From: Cordilura impudica
Taxonomy: Eukaryota > Arthropoda > Insecta > Diptera > Scathophagidae
Assembly (NCBI GenBank): GCA_963682025.1
Contig: OY821522.1
Location: forward strand, 28,298,459 to 28,362,458
Direction of reading: 5' to 3'
Length of the DNA stretch: 64,000 nucleotides
The notes under the pieces are model-generated. The model searched no databases. It had not been told where the DNA came from and saw only the letters and a list, made by a program, of their open reading frames with translations. Made by a program: the position numbers and the translations under genes. Of the stretch, positions 10,721 to 21,456 are shown piece after piece (within the stretch, counting starts at the first letter, position 1; the number at the start of each line of letters is the position of its first letter).

Positions 10721-11564
10721 GATCCGACTAACGAGCGCACAGTGGTTTAAGAGCGGCATTAATTCATTTTTTTCATGTCTTCTGATCTACCTGATTTTCC
10801 CACACTTTGTAACAAACAATCTAGTTATCATGTACCAAAAATATTAAGCTTATGTTTTCATTACTTTTTTTGTCTAGAAACATTCAAAGTTGACCTAAGT
10901 GAATGCGTTTGAAATGACCGTATTATATATGCCTCCTATCGCTTCATACTTTAAAAATACTCTTGTAATGGCAATATAATGATTTTTTTATACAATTTTA
11001 TGTTATAAATGCAAATAATATGCAAATAAAAAAATGTTCAAAAGTAAAAAAAACATTTTTTTTGTCCAAAAATATTTTTTTCTCCAAATTCTATGGCTTG
11101 TATATATTGATCTCCAACGACCTCTAGCCCGAGACTTATATCAGATTATAGCTTGAAGTCTCAGCTAACGACTTGTTAAAAATTCAGCTGCCAACTTTTA
11201 CCCCTAAGCAATTCCGGTATTTAAAAACTTAAAAAAGTTAGGAAAAATTTCCTTCACAAGCATGTTAATGCACATGCAATAACAGTTTTTTTTTGCTTGC
11301 ATGCTATGCTGCTTTGTTGTAAAAAAAAATACGCAAAATACAATATCAAAATCCAAGTTTAAAAATATGTACTTTCTAATAAAATAACATCTATAGTATT
11401 AATAGGCAAGGCTATTTCTTGCGACTGATGTTTCGTTCTACCGTTTTATCCCGATTTTGACCAAACGTATATTATTTGAAAGGTATTTCTTTTTAGCCGA
11501 TTTTTAGATTTACAGATTTTTAAATTTTTTCGTTTATTTTGAAAAAATAAACTAACACATACAT
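10721..11564. other. AT-rich sequence, nothing recognised
   Basis: Homopolymer-rich stretches (T and A runs at 10985-11100 and 11280-11340) without a coding frame, terminal repeat or RNA gene that I can support. Confidence 0.5.
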
Positions 11565-12035
11565 AAAACAAGTGAGAAATTTATAGTCGGTCTAGACCGA
11601 CTATACGATACCCTATACCATGCGTTTAGAAACCCTATCTCTTAGGCCCAACTAACTGGACATAGAAAATCAGCAAAAACCAAATTTGAGTGGGATTTTT
11701 ATTAATTTTTTTGGCTGCAGATATGAAAAAGTTCATATCGGATGCTATATCTATATAGGGACTAGGTCCAAAAATGGACCGATCCTGATCATGTTTGGTA
11801 AAGTCTCTTGTATTTTGCAAAAATATATACAGACAAAATTTGAGAAGAATCAGTGCAATATTTTTGTTTTTTAATAGATTTAAGTGAAGATCGGGAAGCA
11901 GCTCTGTATGGATTCAAAGGGATCATTTTTGGACTACTCATTAATGGATGTAATGTCTAGGTCAAATATTTTTGGTTGTTACAAACAGCAGCACAAAGTC
12001 ATTATACCCAAACCACATAGTGGTATAGGGTATAA
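11565..12035 (+). repeat. mini-me/DINE-like repeat, internally deleted copy
   Basis: It has the full 5' end, including the TCTAGA-centred palindrome at about 11586, and the full 3' hairpin, but jumps from GGATGTAATG at about 11954 straight to TCTAGGTCAAATATTTTTGG. The GGAC microsatellite and flanking core (about 330 bp) are absent. Confidence 0.85.
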
Positions 12036-12245
12036 TTATACAATGCTATGTATGTGTTTATTAAATTTGTTAATGTGTAAAAATGAGTATGTTTTTTGTG
12101 TTGATTTGTGATTGGCTGTAATTGATTAGCGTACTTTAAGGGTCTTTATTTAATGAAAAAGTAAAATTTCCTCGAATTTCGGTGGCTGGAATCTGCTGCT
12201 AGAAATTATTGCACTAAGTAGCGCTTTTAAGAACTTCTTCGCATA

Positions 12246-12493
12246 ATTATACCCTATACCACTATGTGGTTTGGGTATAATGACTTTGTGCTGCTGTTTG
12301 TAACTACCAAAAAAATTTGACCTAGACCCATCTTTTATTATACCGATCGAATCAGAATCACTATCTGATTCGATTTAACGATGACCGTCCGTGTGTCCGT
12401 CCATCCGTCTGTGTGTCCATGTAAACCTGTAATCAAACTGCATGTCGCAAATTTGAGTATATTTTGATGAAATTTGCCATAAAAGCTTTTATA
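12246..12493 (-). repeat. mini-me/DINE-like repeat, 3' part (split by gypsy)
   Basis: Minus-strand copy starting at its 3' hairpin (TATACCCTATACCACTATG) and running through the GTCC microsatellite (about 12385-12420) to CTTTTAT at 12493, where the gypsy LTR begins. The other half is at 26433-26893. Compared with intact copies, about 75 bp are missing at the junction. Confidence 0.85.
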
Positions 12494-12973
12494 AGTTAAG
12501 GCACGTTGCCCTCAACATTTCGACATAATTAAATTTACACTAACATTTCCGTATTCATTCAAATTTTCTGTATTAGTTGCAAAATAGTTTTAACTTCTGT
12601 CCGAATTATATTTTTTTTGTGTCAAACAAATTTTGCAGCATTTACATAAATGCAAAAATCGTATAGTCAAAGCAGCGGTGTCAGGTAGTTTTGCAATTTG
12701 ATTAATTTTAGTAACTCAGCAAATTCTAATTGTTGGTTCCCTTAATAAATGACAATTATGTGAAAATGAGTTCAGTTCAAACTCGTTACTCAAAGCTTGC
12801 ATAGCAAGAGAACAGACTTCGGTATCGCGAAGTATAAATTTGTAACTAATAAAATTGTAATCTAAAAACGTTAGACATTAAAATAAGACTTGTTTATTTG
12901 AATAAATTTATGAACCAATAAATAAAAGAGTTTCATTTAAATTAAGAGACGGGTTTGGGCAAATAAAATAACT
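12494..12973 (+). repeat. 5' LTR of the gypsy-type element
   Basis: Begins AGTTAAGGCACG and ends AATAACT immediately before the primer site, fitting the AGT...ACT termini of the gypsy group. It matches 25953-26432. Likely promoter and polyadenylation signals lie inside; AATAAA occurs at several places near its 3' end. Confidence 0.92.
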
Positions 12974-12983
12974 GGCGCCCAAC
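12973..12983 (+). promoter_or_regulatory. Primer binding site, tRNA-Lys type
   Basis: TGGCGCCCAAC directly abuts the 5' LTR. This is the site used by gypsy and other errantiviruses to prime minus-strand DNA from tRNA-Lys. The second element in this window (40093) carries the same site. Confidence 0.9.
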
Positions 12984-13044
12984 GGAAAAAAACGGCTCAC
13001 CATAGTGTGAAAAAGTGACAATCTTCATAGAAGATAAATCTTAT

Positions 13045-13285
13045 TGAACAAGTTCACATAGTGAAGTAGTGACTAGAAATAAATAAAAACAAAATTCATA
13101 AGAAATATTGAAATAATAAACAAATTCACATAGTGAAGCAGTGACTATCATTATAGAAATAAATAAAAAAAAAACACAAGATTCATAGGAAATATTGAAA
13201 TAATGAACAAGTTCACATAGTGAAGCAGTGACTATCATTATAGAAATAAATAAAAAACAGGATTCATAAGAAATATTGAACCTAA
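13045..13285 (+). repeat. Tandem repeat in the gypsy leader (about 3 copies)
   Basis: Three imperfect units of roughly 80 bp, each with AACAAGTTCACATAGTGAAG, GTGACT and GATTCATAAGAAATATTGAA. They lie between the primer site and gag. Their function is unknown; they could take part in RNA packaging or translation control (inference only). Confidence 0.75.
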
Positions 13286-13893
13286 GAATAATAAATTCTT
13301 TCTAAAAGAAAAAAAAAACAAAAAGTTTTTCGCAAAAGCACAAAAACGTTGTGAAAAATAATAAAATAAATAAAACTTTCAAACCTGAGAAGAAACATAA
13401 TATAGCAAAAAGTGCACAAGATTAACGAAAAGGCAGTCAGAAGTGACACACATATTAAAAAAACTAACATAATCATCTCTACCAAAAGACAAATCAAATC
13501 AAACATAAATCATCTTTACCAATAAAGAAGACCAAAAACCACTTCAACGGCCGAAATCAACTTTAACTTTCTCCGGAAAAGGCTTTTAAGGATTCAACAC
13601 TTTGCCGCTGCAGCTCCAATTTTCAACATGTTTATTTTTTTGTAAGTTTTAGATGTAAGAATTAAACAGCCAATATAGTGGCAAATTTGTCAAAGTATTT
13701 AAGTAATATAAAATATTTAAGATTCACTTCCATTACATTTCAAACGTAGATAAACTCAAAACTTTTTAATTATAACAGTTTGTCATAGTTTTTTTTCTTT
13801 CAAAAATAATAAAAGTAAAAGGATTATCTTCTAAATTTTGAACGAAATTTACATAAAGGGGCTCCCAAATTGATCATTGCTTTCCCTAAGTTC

Positions 13894-13943
13894 ATGTCAG
13901 GAACACAGGTAGCTCACGAAGAATTAGAAGACATTTTAGCTAG
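13894..13943 (+). pseudogene. gag, first 17 codons (cut by LINE)
   Basis: An ATG at 13894 opens a frame whose last bases, GACATTTTAGCTAG (13930-13943), are duplicated at 20050-20063, beyond the LINE, where gag resumes in the same phase. The LINE therefore broke gag close to its N terminus. Confidence 0.8.
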
Positions 13944-14523
13944 AAGTCTCTTGTGTTTAACGTGAGTACCCGTCTCGTTGACATAACCTCACGGTGCTCT
14001 GAACACTGGATCGGAATATGCGCCGACCACCGCCCCATTGTGTAGTTAACTACACTCCGGTACCAATTCAAGATTTGTGCATTTGGGCAACAAATCCCAC
14101 TCCTTGGTGGGGAGTCGAGGCCTACCTTACACACCTCTGCTGTTCTAGGGTCACAGCACCCGGTTGAATGCAACTCCACATCGAGCTATGCTCTCCCCGC
14201 GATTTGGGTATAAACCACAGCCACCACGATACTCCCCAAGGGGCCGTACCCGCAAGTCAGCTGGAATCAAAGATTCCAGGGGCTCTGACTTCCCGTGGTA
14301 CCAGAATTATATATAAATATATAGCCTCCGGTCAGACTTCGTAGCAAAGCTACTACCAGTATAGCTCCAAACAGCTATGGACTGGTGACCATTCGAAGGC
14401 CTTAGTTCCACACCCATACACCCACCCTGTGGGTGAGTGTATAGGTACACAACTAAGGCCATCTAGAAGGTCTTGAATACACACGCATGCGTACATCCTG
14501 TGGATGTAAACACACGTGTGCGA

Positions 14524-17500
14524 TCAAACCCTTCTTAATCGTCTTCTTTTGAAGACTTCACACGCAAACTCATTCATACAACGCACTCTCTCATCATTCA
14601 CAAGCACACCACTGACATCACAACCATCGTCCGTCAATACGACACCTAGAGAATCTAGGTCCCGTATGTCCGAGTAGAATGTGCATATGCACAAAATATG
14701 AAACCAGTCCTCGGTAAAAGGTCCACAGTCACACTCAGGCGTATTAGCCAAAGCTCTTTTATGCAAAAATGCATTAAACGATCCATGGCCCGTAAGCAAA
14801 AAGCCCATACTCAGGCCAAAGCCAAAGTCTGGACGTTTCGCCACGAACGTCACATCGTGAATGAAGGAGTATGTAACCCGTCCATTGTCACTTCTGTCCC
14901 ATCTATCTTGCCATCTGGAGACAACACACTCATTTAAGAGTGCCTTGCATTCCGTCCAGCTCCTACCACTAACGTCATCGTTAGTCACCCAATCGTCCTG
15001 CAACAACGGCTGTCCTTTCTTGATCCTGTAGGCAATACTTTTACGTATCACCTCCAAGTCAAGAGGGGCTACACCTACCAACACCTGTAAGGCCTCCGTG
15101 GAGACCGCACGACAACATGGCACACAAGCGAGCAAGACTACCCGTTGACACGACATGATTTTCAGCTTTCCTCTGGCAGTCGTGACCACGCTGGACCACA
15201 CCGAGGAGCCATATGTTGCGCAGGCAACAAATAGTCCACGGTAAATGGTCCGCATAGAACGCCTGCTGAGGCCCCAGTCATTCCTAAGAATGCGCCGGAC
15301 ACATCCCACCACACCAGTCAATTTCGCCTTGACACGCTCGAGATGAACCAAGAAGTTCATACGCTCACGCATTGTTATCCCCAAGTACTTGACCTCAGTC
15401 GCATACTTAAGGCTAACGCCATTGGCCCTAACAGTTGGAGGTCGATTTAGCGATAATCTGCCCTTGAGCAACATCATCACAGTTTTGTCCATTGCTACGT
15501 CTACTCCTACCTGTCTACTCCAATCGCAGACAATCTGCATGGCTTCCTCCCCCCTTCTCTCCAGCTCAGCACGAGACTGGCCTTCGATAAGGACGAGCAA
15601 GTCATCCGCATATGCGCACACATTGTATGCAACCATAAGCCTCCGCAAAAGAGGATCCATCATTAGATTCCAAATAAATGGACCGCAGATGGATCCCTGC
15701 GGACAACCTCTGACCACCTCAATGCACACGGACTCGTTCACACCAGCGACGCAAGCCCGCCTGCCAGAGAAGTAGCTTTTCCATAACTCCAACTCTTGGC
15801 AGCCGACCTCGCGTAGCCTCGCTAGAACGCCTTCCCATAACAGGAAGTCGAACGCACCCTTGAAATCAATAAAGATTCCAAGGACATATCCTGCCTCTGT
15901 CCTACCGACACACGTTTTAACGTGATGCCAGGCGTCATCTACACTCCTACCACTTCTAAAGCCAAATTGCCACTCGCATGCGCCCTGGTCGATCCTCTCC
16001 TGAAGCCTTTTCACCATAATCCTTTCCAATACTTTTCCAAGTACCGGAAGCAGACTGATGCCCCTATAGGAGCGAGGATTGCTCCTGATCCTATCGGGTG
16101 ACTTAAGCAAAACAACGACACGGGCTATCTTCCACGGATGTGGAAAATACCCCTCTGATACACACTTTTCATAAATTGCCAACAAGTACTCAGGAATGGC
16201 CTTCCAGATGCTTTTACACATCTCTCCGGTCATTCCATCCATACCTGGAGACTTTCTACTCCGCGCCTGACAAATGCTTAACTCTAGCTCAGTTCTGTCC
16301 AACGGAGGAGGGGGATCCACCCCCTGAAAAGGAAGATGGATAGGACCCTCCACCCTTGGAAAGAACTCACCCAGCAGAACGCGTATGCATGCCCCCCATG
16401 ATGGCAATATTTCATTACCAACACGTAGGCCAGACACATCGGTCCGCTGGCTCCTACCTCTACAGAGCTTATAGACTTTGCCCCATGGGTCGTCCCTGTT
16501 GTCCCGTACGTATGCTCTCCAATCATCCTCCTTCACTTTCACGATACGGTCCTTATAGGCACGTAGCTGTGTCGCGTAGTTCGTCGCACGCAGTAGAACA
16601 TCATCTGCATTGGTCCGCCTGGCTCTCTGGAATCGCTTCCTGAGCTGCCGGACGGTCCGCCGCATTTCTGTTAACTCCCGCGTCCACCATTTAACCCTTC
16701 CGGGGATTGTCCTAGAACATCTCCCAAGAAGGGCGTCATTGGTGTTTATCGTCCAATCGTTCAGCTTACCTATCTGTCCATCTATGGTCAGACCCCTGAA
16801 ATCCCCAATGGAGACCTCAGAGGCCGCCTCCCTAATGCACGAACCGTAGAAATCCCAATTAATTGGGAGTCTACGCCACCGCATCACATCCGAGACCTCT
16901 ACAGGGGCGGGCGAGTAATGGAGCACAATCCATATTGGATTATGATCACTCACCCCCCAATCGTCCTTAACGTCCCAGTCACAGCGAAAACGCCGCAGTA
17001 CGACGTCATTTACGGCTGTCACATCAATATCACTCACACCATTAGGACCGGAAAACGTATATAAATCAGAGGGCTGATTTAACGCACTAACACCCCGATT
17101 AACCATCCAGTCACTTAACATCTCACCCCGATGGTGGTTCTGATATCCAGACGAATGCCGGGATAACTTACTGAACCACATGGGAGACGATGCGTTCGCG
17201 TCCATACCTAGGATAATCGGGTTGCTACTCGCTAGTAGTAGCACCGTATCCATATACGAGATATACGGCTCTAATGGGCTGCTGAACTGACAGTATATGC
17301 TTGCCAGGAAGATTTTTCCGAATCTTCCTTCGACCAAGACACATACCCCCAGTTCGTTGGCAGATAACACAATACACTCTGCGTCAGGATCGTTGACAAT
17401 TACAGCGGCCTTGACCCTAGAACAAGGAAATACCCTCATAAATGAGGGTAAACCCCTTACACAACCATCGGTTGAGTAAGGTTCCTGAACCAGGGCAAAC

Positions 17501-17589
17501 CCGCTCTTCATGGCAACCATCCTTTCGCCCAATTCACACATACTGGCATAAGAGCCCTGGCAATTATATTGAATAATTGACAGAGACAT
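14524..17589 (-). CDS. LINE ORF2: endonuclease and reverse transcriptase
   Basis: 1021 residues, intact. The N-terminal APE-type endonuclease (about 1-220) shows IIQYNCQGS, LVQEPYS, ILGMDANASSPMW, SDIDVTAVND and the catalytic SDHNPIW. It nicks target DNA. The reverse transcriptase (about 420-740) shows VVVLLKSPDR, SYRGISLLPVLGKVLERI, FIDFKGAFDFLLW, GCPQGSICGP and the YADD active site (AYADDLLVL). It copies the element RNA at the nick. A C-terminal Cys-Cys-His-Cys knuckle (CDCGPFTEDWFHILCIC) is typical of the R1 clade, as is the overall length. The start codon lies one base after the ORF1 stop (TAAGATG), suggesting coupled reinitiation. Waldo, TRAS and R1 are the nearest named lineages by domain style; which one is not determined. 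Confidence 0.93.
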   Translation of the reverse strand: MSLSIIQYNCQGSYASMCELGERMVAMKSGFALVQEPYSTDGCVRGLPSFMRVFPCSRVKAAVIVNDPDAECIVLSANELGVCVLVEGRFGKIFLASIYCQFSSPLEPYISYMDTVLLLASSNPIILGMDANASSPMWFSKLSRHSSGYQNHHRGEMLSDWMVNRGVSALNQPSDLYTFSGPNGVSDIDVTAVNDVVLRRFRCDWDVKDDWGVSDHNPIWIVLHYSPAPVEVSDVMRWRRLPINWDFYGSCIREAASEVSIGDFRGLTIDGQIGKLNDWTINTNDALLGRCSRTIPGRVKWWTRELTEMRRTVRQLRKRFQRARRTNADDVLLRATNYATQLRAYKDRIVKVKEDDWRAYVRDNRDDPWGKVYKLCRGRSQRTDVSGLRVGNEILPSWGACIRVLLGEFFPRVEGPIHLPFQGVDPPPPLDRTELELSICQARSRKSPGMDGMTGEMCKSIWKAIPEYLLAIYEKCVSEGYFPHPWKIARVVVLLKSPDRIRSNPRSYRGISLLPVLGKVLERIMVKRLQERIDQGACEWQFGFRSGRSVDDAWHHVKTCVGRTEAGYVLGIFIDFKGAFDFLLWEGVLARLREVGCQELELWKSYFSGRRACVAGVNESVCIEVVRGCPQGSICGPFIWNLMMDPLLRRLMVAYNVCAYADDLLVLIEGQSRAELERRGEEAMQIVCDWSRQVGVDVAMDKTVMMLLKGRLSLNRPPTVRANGVSLKYATEVKYLGITMRERMNFLVHLERVKAKLTGVVGCVRRILRNDWGLSRRSMRTIYRGLFVACATYGSSVWSSVVTTARGKLKIMSCQRVVLLACVPCCRAVSTEALQVLVGVAPLDLEVIRKSIAYRIKKGQPLLQDDWVTNDDVSGRSWTECKALLNECVVSRWQDRWDRSDNGRVTYSFIHDVTFVAKRPDFGFGLSMGFLLTGHGSFNAFLHKRALANTPECDCGPFTEDWFHILCICTFYSDIRDLDSLGVVLTDDGCDVSGVLVNDERVRCMNEFACEVFKRRRLRRV

Positions 17590-17590
17590 C

Positions 17591-19033
17591 TTAATGCCTT
17601 GCCCTAGCCCTCGCGACTAACACGCTGTACGTGGGACAGTCGTCGGTCATCATAAGATGATTCGACGGCAGGCCCTTGAACGCACAGTTCCTACAATGCG
17701 GCAGATTTTCGCAACGATGTACGACGTGACCGGTCTGTCCGCACCGACGACAGACTTCACCTTTGCTACGGCAATCCCTAACCATATGGTCAAACCCAAG
17801 ACAACGATAGCAGCTAGGGATAAGCTCATGGCGTCTCACGCGGAACCTAAACCACTTAACGTAGCAGCCTCCGGCACTCAAAAGGGATTCCATGGCATTG
17901 CCATCACCCTCCAGAGTAACGTCGACAGCTCCGCCAGCGCGCACGCTCCACGGTCGACTCACGAGCCGTACCCCCTTCTTAAAGGCCTCTAAGGTCATTC
18001 GTTCCTTTAGATTCAGCTCGTAGAGAGCACCCATGAATTCATCAGGGGTGATCTCGGAGTGAACCCTCTGGACGACCACCCTAGTACCCTCTCTATCGTT
18101 GACCGTCACTTCCAGTCCGTGTTCGGAAAATTTAGGATTCCGGACGATCCTCTCCCGCTCCGCGACTGAGGGGGTGCGAATGACCGCCCCACCGCTACGA
18201 ACCGCCTTAACCGCGTGAACTCTGACCCCGAGCGTGGGACCTACTTCGTTCACAACCTTTTTCACAATCTCCTCAGACTTAGCCGCCGTCTTGCTTCGCA
18301 CAACCACCGACCAGGTCTCGACTGGTTTCGGTGCCGGGGCAACTACTGGCGCTTTCTGGCACACAGGCTGAACAGGCGAGGATTTATCCAGTCGGGATAC
18401 TCGAACATTTGGCGTAGCGCCCCCAGCATCTAGGGCGTCCAAACGACCCCTCAGACGTTCGTTGTCCCCTACCAACGTCATCAACAGTTCTTCTAGCCGA
18501 CCCACTTGATTGATGATCCGCCTCGCCGTTTCGACCTCAACACGACCGTCCAAAACTATGTCGTTCAAATCCGACGTCATCGCCTTCATCTGCTTAATTG
18601 CAGAATGAGCACCACAGGGCCCAGAAGGGGAAACTGTGGAGACTGCTGGTACCGGAGTTGAACTTCTCCCTAAGCCACCGTGCAAGCTAGAAACGCTGCC
18701 AACCAAGCTACCCATGCTGCCAACGTCAGTCCTTATGGCAGTCTTTCTCCTAACCTGTCCTGAAACCATCTTCGGTTCGGCAAAAACCTTTCCTCCCGAT
18801 TTGGGAGAGCCGGGTTTGAACCGCTTTCCGTCCTCGTTAACAGTCGACTCTCCGTTGTCCATGTCCGAGTCGGAATGGCGGAGTCTACTACCACCGGTGG
18901 GTGGCACCTCCTCCGTCATGTCGACTTTGTCCGGCCCACTTACATCGGTATCCGTCCCGCGTTCGTCCCCTGTGCCGTCAACTGGTTTCAACCTGGCACA
19001 CCTCGGACCCGCGCCCCTTTTGGGCTTAACCAT
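17591..19033 (-). CDS. LINE ORF1: Gag-like RNA-binding protein with three zinc knuckles
   Basis: 480 residues from the ATG at 19033 (the frame is open upstream to 19054 but only from TTG). The N-terminal half is charged and low-complexity. A probable coiled-coil segment (about residues 165-205, IINQVGRLEELLMTLVGDNE) precedes a conserved region, and the C terminus has three knuckles: CYRCLGFDHMVRDC, CRRCGQTGHVVHRC (both CX2CX4HX4C) and a longer CRNC...H...C. This layout is characteristic of R1/I-group ORF1 proteins, which bind element RNA and may help target it to chromatin. It is intact and sits directly upstream of ORF2. Confidence 0.9.
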   Translation of the reverse strand: MVKPKRGAGPRCARLKPVDGTGDERGTDTDVSGPDKVDMTEEVPPTGGSRLRHSDSDMDNGESTVNEDGKRFKPGSPKSGGKVFAEPKMVSGQVRRKTAIRTDVGSMGSLVGSVSSLHGGLGRSSTPVPAVSTVSPSGPCGAHSAIKQMKAMTSDLNDIVLDGRVEVETARRIINQVGRLEELLMTLVGDNERLRGRLDALDAGGATPNVRVSRLDKSSPVQPVCQKAPVVAPAPKPVETWSVVVRSKTAAKSEEIVKKVVNEVGPTLGVRVHAVKAVRSGGAVIRTPSVAERERIVRNPKFSEHGLEVTVNDREGTRVVVQRVHSEITPDEFMGALYELNLKERMTLEAFKKGVRLVSRPWSVRAGGAVDVTLEGDGNAMESLLSAGGCYVKWFRFRVRRHELIPSCYRCLGFDHMVRDCRSKGEVCRRCGQTGHVVHRCENLPHCRNCAFKGLPSNHLMMTDDCPTYSVLVARARARH

Positions 19034-19322
19034 CTTACCCGACCCCCTAACCAAGTACCGACCGACTGCTTAAAAACCGACCCGAAGCAGTAAAAACCGA
19101 CCCGGGCAGTACGTACTGCCAAATACGTAAGCAAAAAATCGAACTGTGTACCGACCGATAACAGTTACCCGTACCGAACAGTACCCCGACAAACTGTTAA
19201 CCGACCCACAGAATCGCCAAACGCACTAAAAAGCTAACGGCCCTAACCGCAACCGATACGACGGTATCAATTTACGAATTAAAACCACACTCACACTTCG
19301 AACCGCGATCAAAAAATTTTTA

Positions 19323-19535
19323 CTACGGACAGACGGACACGCCGCGGACAGACGGACACTGCCACGGATAGACGGATACTGCCGCGGACAGACGGACACT
19401 GCCACGGACAGACGGACAACCGACTGACACAACCGCGGACAGACGGACGCTGCCACGGAAGGACAGACAACCGACGGAAGGACGGACAACCGAAGGAAGG
19501 ACGGACAAATTATAACTGACGGAAGGACGGACACT
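19323..19535 (-). repeat. 20-bp tandem repeats in the LINE 5' UTR
   Basis: Units like CGCGGACAGACGGACACTGC alternate with CACGGATAGACGGATACTGC, then decay into ACGGAAGGACGGAC-type units. They lie about 300 bp upstream of ORF1, in the promoter/5' UTR. Similar 5' UTR tandem units in other LINEs act as promoter modules (inference here). Confidence 0.8.
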
Positions 19536-20063
19536 AAGACTACTAGTGAACCAAAAAACAGTTGTACTGGTTGCGTATACTTAATAGTTTATTAAAAACT
19601 AGTACTTATACGCACCCACTCAACTACGAACTGCACTAACTTCAGCGGAAGTTAGTCAAGACACTTGTACTGCACTACCTACCGACCGTGTAGCACAGAC
19701 ACACACCGGAACCGGAAATGAACCGTTTTACCGACAAAATCCGATTTTTGCACTGCCTTACCGACCGGAAATGGACACTATTATCGACCCGAAATGGCAA
19801 GCCACTAATGGCAACCACGTTCACACTTACCACTGCCACTCACCACTACCTTACCACAAAAAGTGACTTTAACCTCACAATTTGCCGGAGATTATTTTTG
19901 TTCAGCGGAGCCCCGATCAGCGGAGTCTCAACTTTGCAAAAACAAAATCACACACACACACTATTCACTTAGAAAATTCAAAAATTCAACTAATTAACGC
20001 GACGCTTTATAAAAACACAACCGTACACTTCAACAGTCAAACAACGAATGACATTTTAGCTAG

Positions 20064-21456
20064 GTTAGAAGCGTTAGGAATTTCCGAAGAAAAAGTTGAA
20101 CATAAAAACGAAATGGACTCCGCAAATTTGCAAGTACTCCTAGATACCGCCATACAACAGGCAGTGCAAAAACCAAGGAAAGTTTCGAGGCAACTATTGC
20201 CGACTTGACTAGGCGACTCCAATCCTTAGAACCGTCTTTAGCCGCAGAAGAATATAGGGAAATAGAAATCATACCCAATAGGATATGTGAGGAAACTTTA
20301 GATATAGTTAAGTCTGTCCCAGAATTTAAAGGTGACCCCACTAGATATGTCTCTTGGCGTCAAGCCGCTATGACGGCTCACAAACTATTTGAACCTTATG
20401 CGGGAAGTTCAAAGTACTACCAGGCGGTAGCTATTCTGAGAAACAAAGTCGTGGGAAATGCAGATGCCGCGCTAAGCGCCTATAACACAGTCCTCAACTT
20501 TAACGCTATTATGGCAAGGTTGGACTTTACATACATGGATAAAAAATCAATATTCACGTTAGATCAGGAGCTCTCTACCTTAAGACAGGGCCAGAAAACT
20601 ATTATCCAATTTTATGACGAAGTAGAGCGTAAGTTAACCGCAATCGTGAATAAGATTATAGTCAAATGAAGGAGATGCCAATTTGATTCAGTCACTGAGC
20701 CAAAGGTACCGCGAACAGGCTTTACGTGTCTTTGTTTCGGGAGTAAGGAAGCCCTTATGTGACACTTTGTTTTCATGCAAGCCTGCAGACTTGCCATCAG
20801 CCCTAGCACTAGCCCAAGAGCTGGAAGCAAACCAAAATCGCTACCATTTTGCTGCCATTTACAATAATGGTTTGAACAGGGTTTTACAGAGTTCCCCAAC
20901 GCACACGGCCCCAAGGGAAAACATGCGGCATGTTAAGCAGAACTCCTCTGGTAAACAGAATAATCATTTTCAGCCTTCGCAGAACTATGTAGGTCAACGA
21001 ACTTCTCCTTTTTACCAAAATCACCCTCAGCAGGCACCTAACCAATCACAGCGACATTATGTTGCGAATTCAAATTTTAGAAATTTCGCTCAAAATCCTT
21101 TTCAGGCTGTGGGCCAACAAGCTATTGACTCTCAACCAGTATCCCAATCCCTTGACACTGATGTAAGTATGCGTACGGTACGAACAGATAACTTTCAGGG
21201 TTTTCGAACGAATAAGCGAGGTTTAATATCTGACAAACAGTTTCCCCCTCAGAAGGCCCAAAGACTTAACCACCTTGGCCAAGAAGTGTTGCAAAATGAA
21301 GTTTTTGAAACCTACGGAGCAGATGACTACGCCGATGAACCGGACTTCTCTGGTAACCAGGAGCCATACGAAAACCCGACTTTTCCTGATCCGTCTTTCG
21401 AAGACGAGATTAATTTTTTAGAGGAGCGGCAGTTCTCCCCTACATTGAACGAATGA
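20064..21456 (+). pseudogene. gag of the gypsy-type element, main part, two frameshifts
   Basis: It continues the frame begun at 13894. An apparent frameshift near 20175 moves the reading to the frame of 20205-20669, and another near 20665 moves it to 20683-21456. The frames hold a capsid-like region (EFKGDPTRYVSWRQAAM, then LRNKVVGNADAALSAY, then SLSQRYREQALRVFVSGVRK) followed by a Gln/Asn/Pro-rich tail. No CCHC zinc knuckle is visible, as is usual for gypsy-group Gag. It ends at 21456, overlapping the protease frame by 4 bp in the -1 frame, the usual arrangement for ribosomal frameshifting into pol. It would form the virus-like particle shell. Confidence 0.83.

Larger units (their letters stand above)
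13944..20049 (-). mobile_element. Full-length R1-clade non-LTR retrotransposon
   Basis: Minus-strand element of about 6.1 kb: 5' UTR of about 1 kb (20049-19034), ORF1, ORF2 and a 3' UTR of about 580 bp (14523-13944) with two strong hairpins (around 14410-14445 and 14480-14521). It is bounded by a 14-bp target duplication GACATTTTAGCTAG at 13930-13943 and 20050-20063. Both ORFs are open and there is no obvious 5' truncation. It ends without a poly(A) tail, as some R1-clade elements do. Its GC-rich coding sequence stands out from the AT-rich surroundings. Confidence 0.9.

Noticed and set aside
14698..19093. Many plus-strand frames opposite the LINE ORFs
   Set aside because: They are antisense shadows of two long, domain-bearing minus-strand ORFs; none shows a recognisable motif.
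19882..20208. A 108-codon plus-strand frame that seems to give gag an alternative N terminus
   Set aside because: Bases before 20050 are the LINE 5' UTR read backwards. Only the part from 20064 belongs to gag, as the 14-bp target duplication shows.
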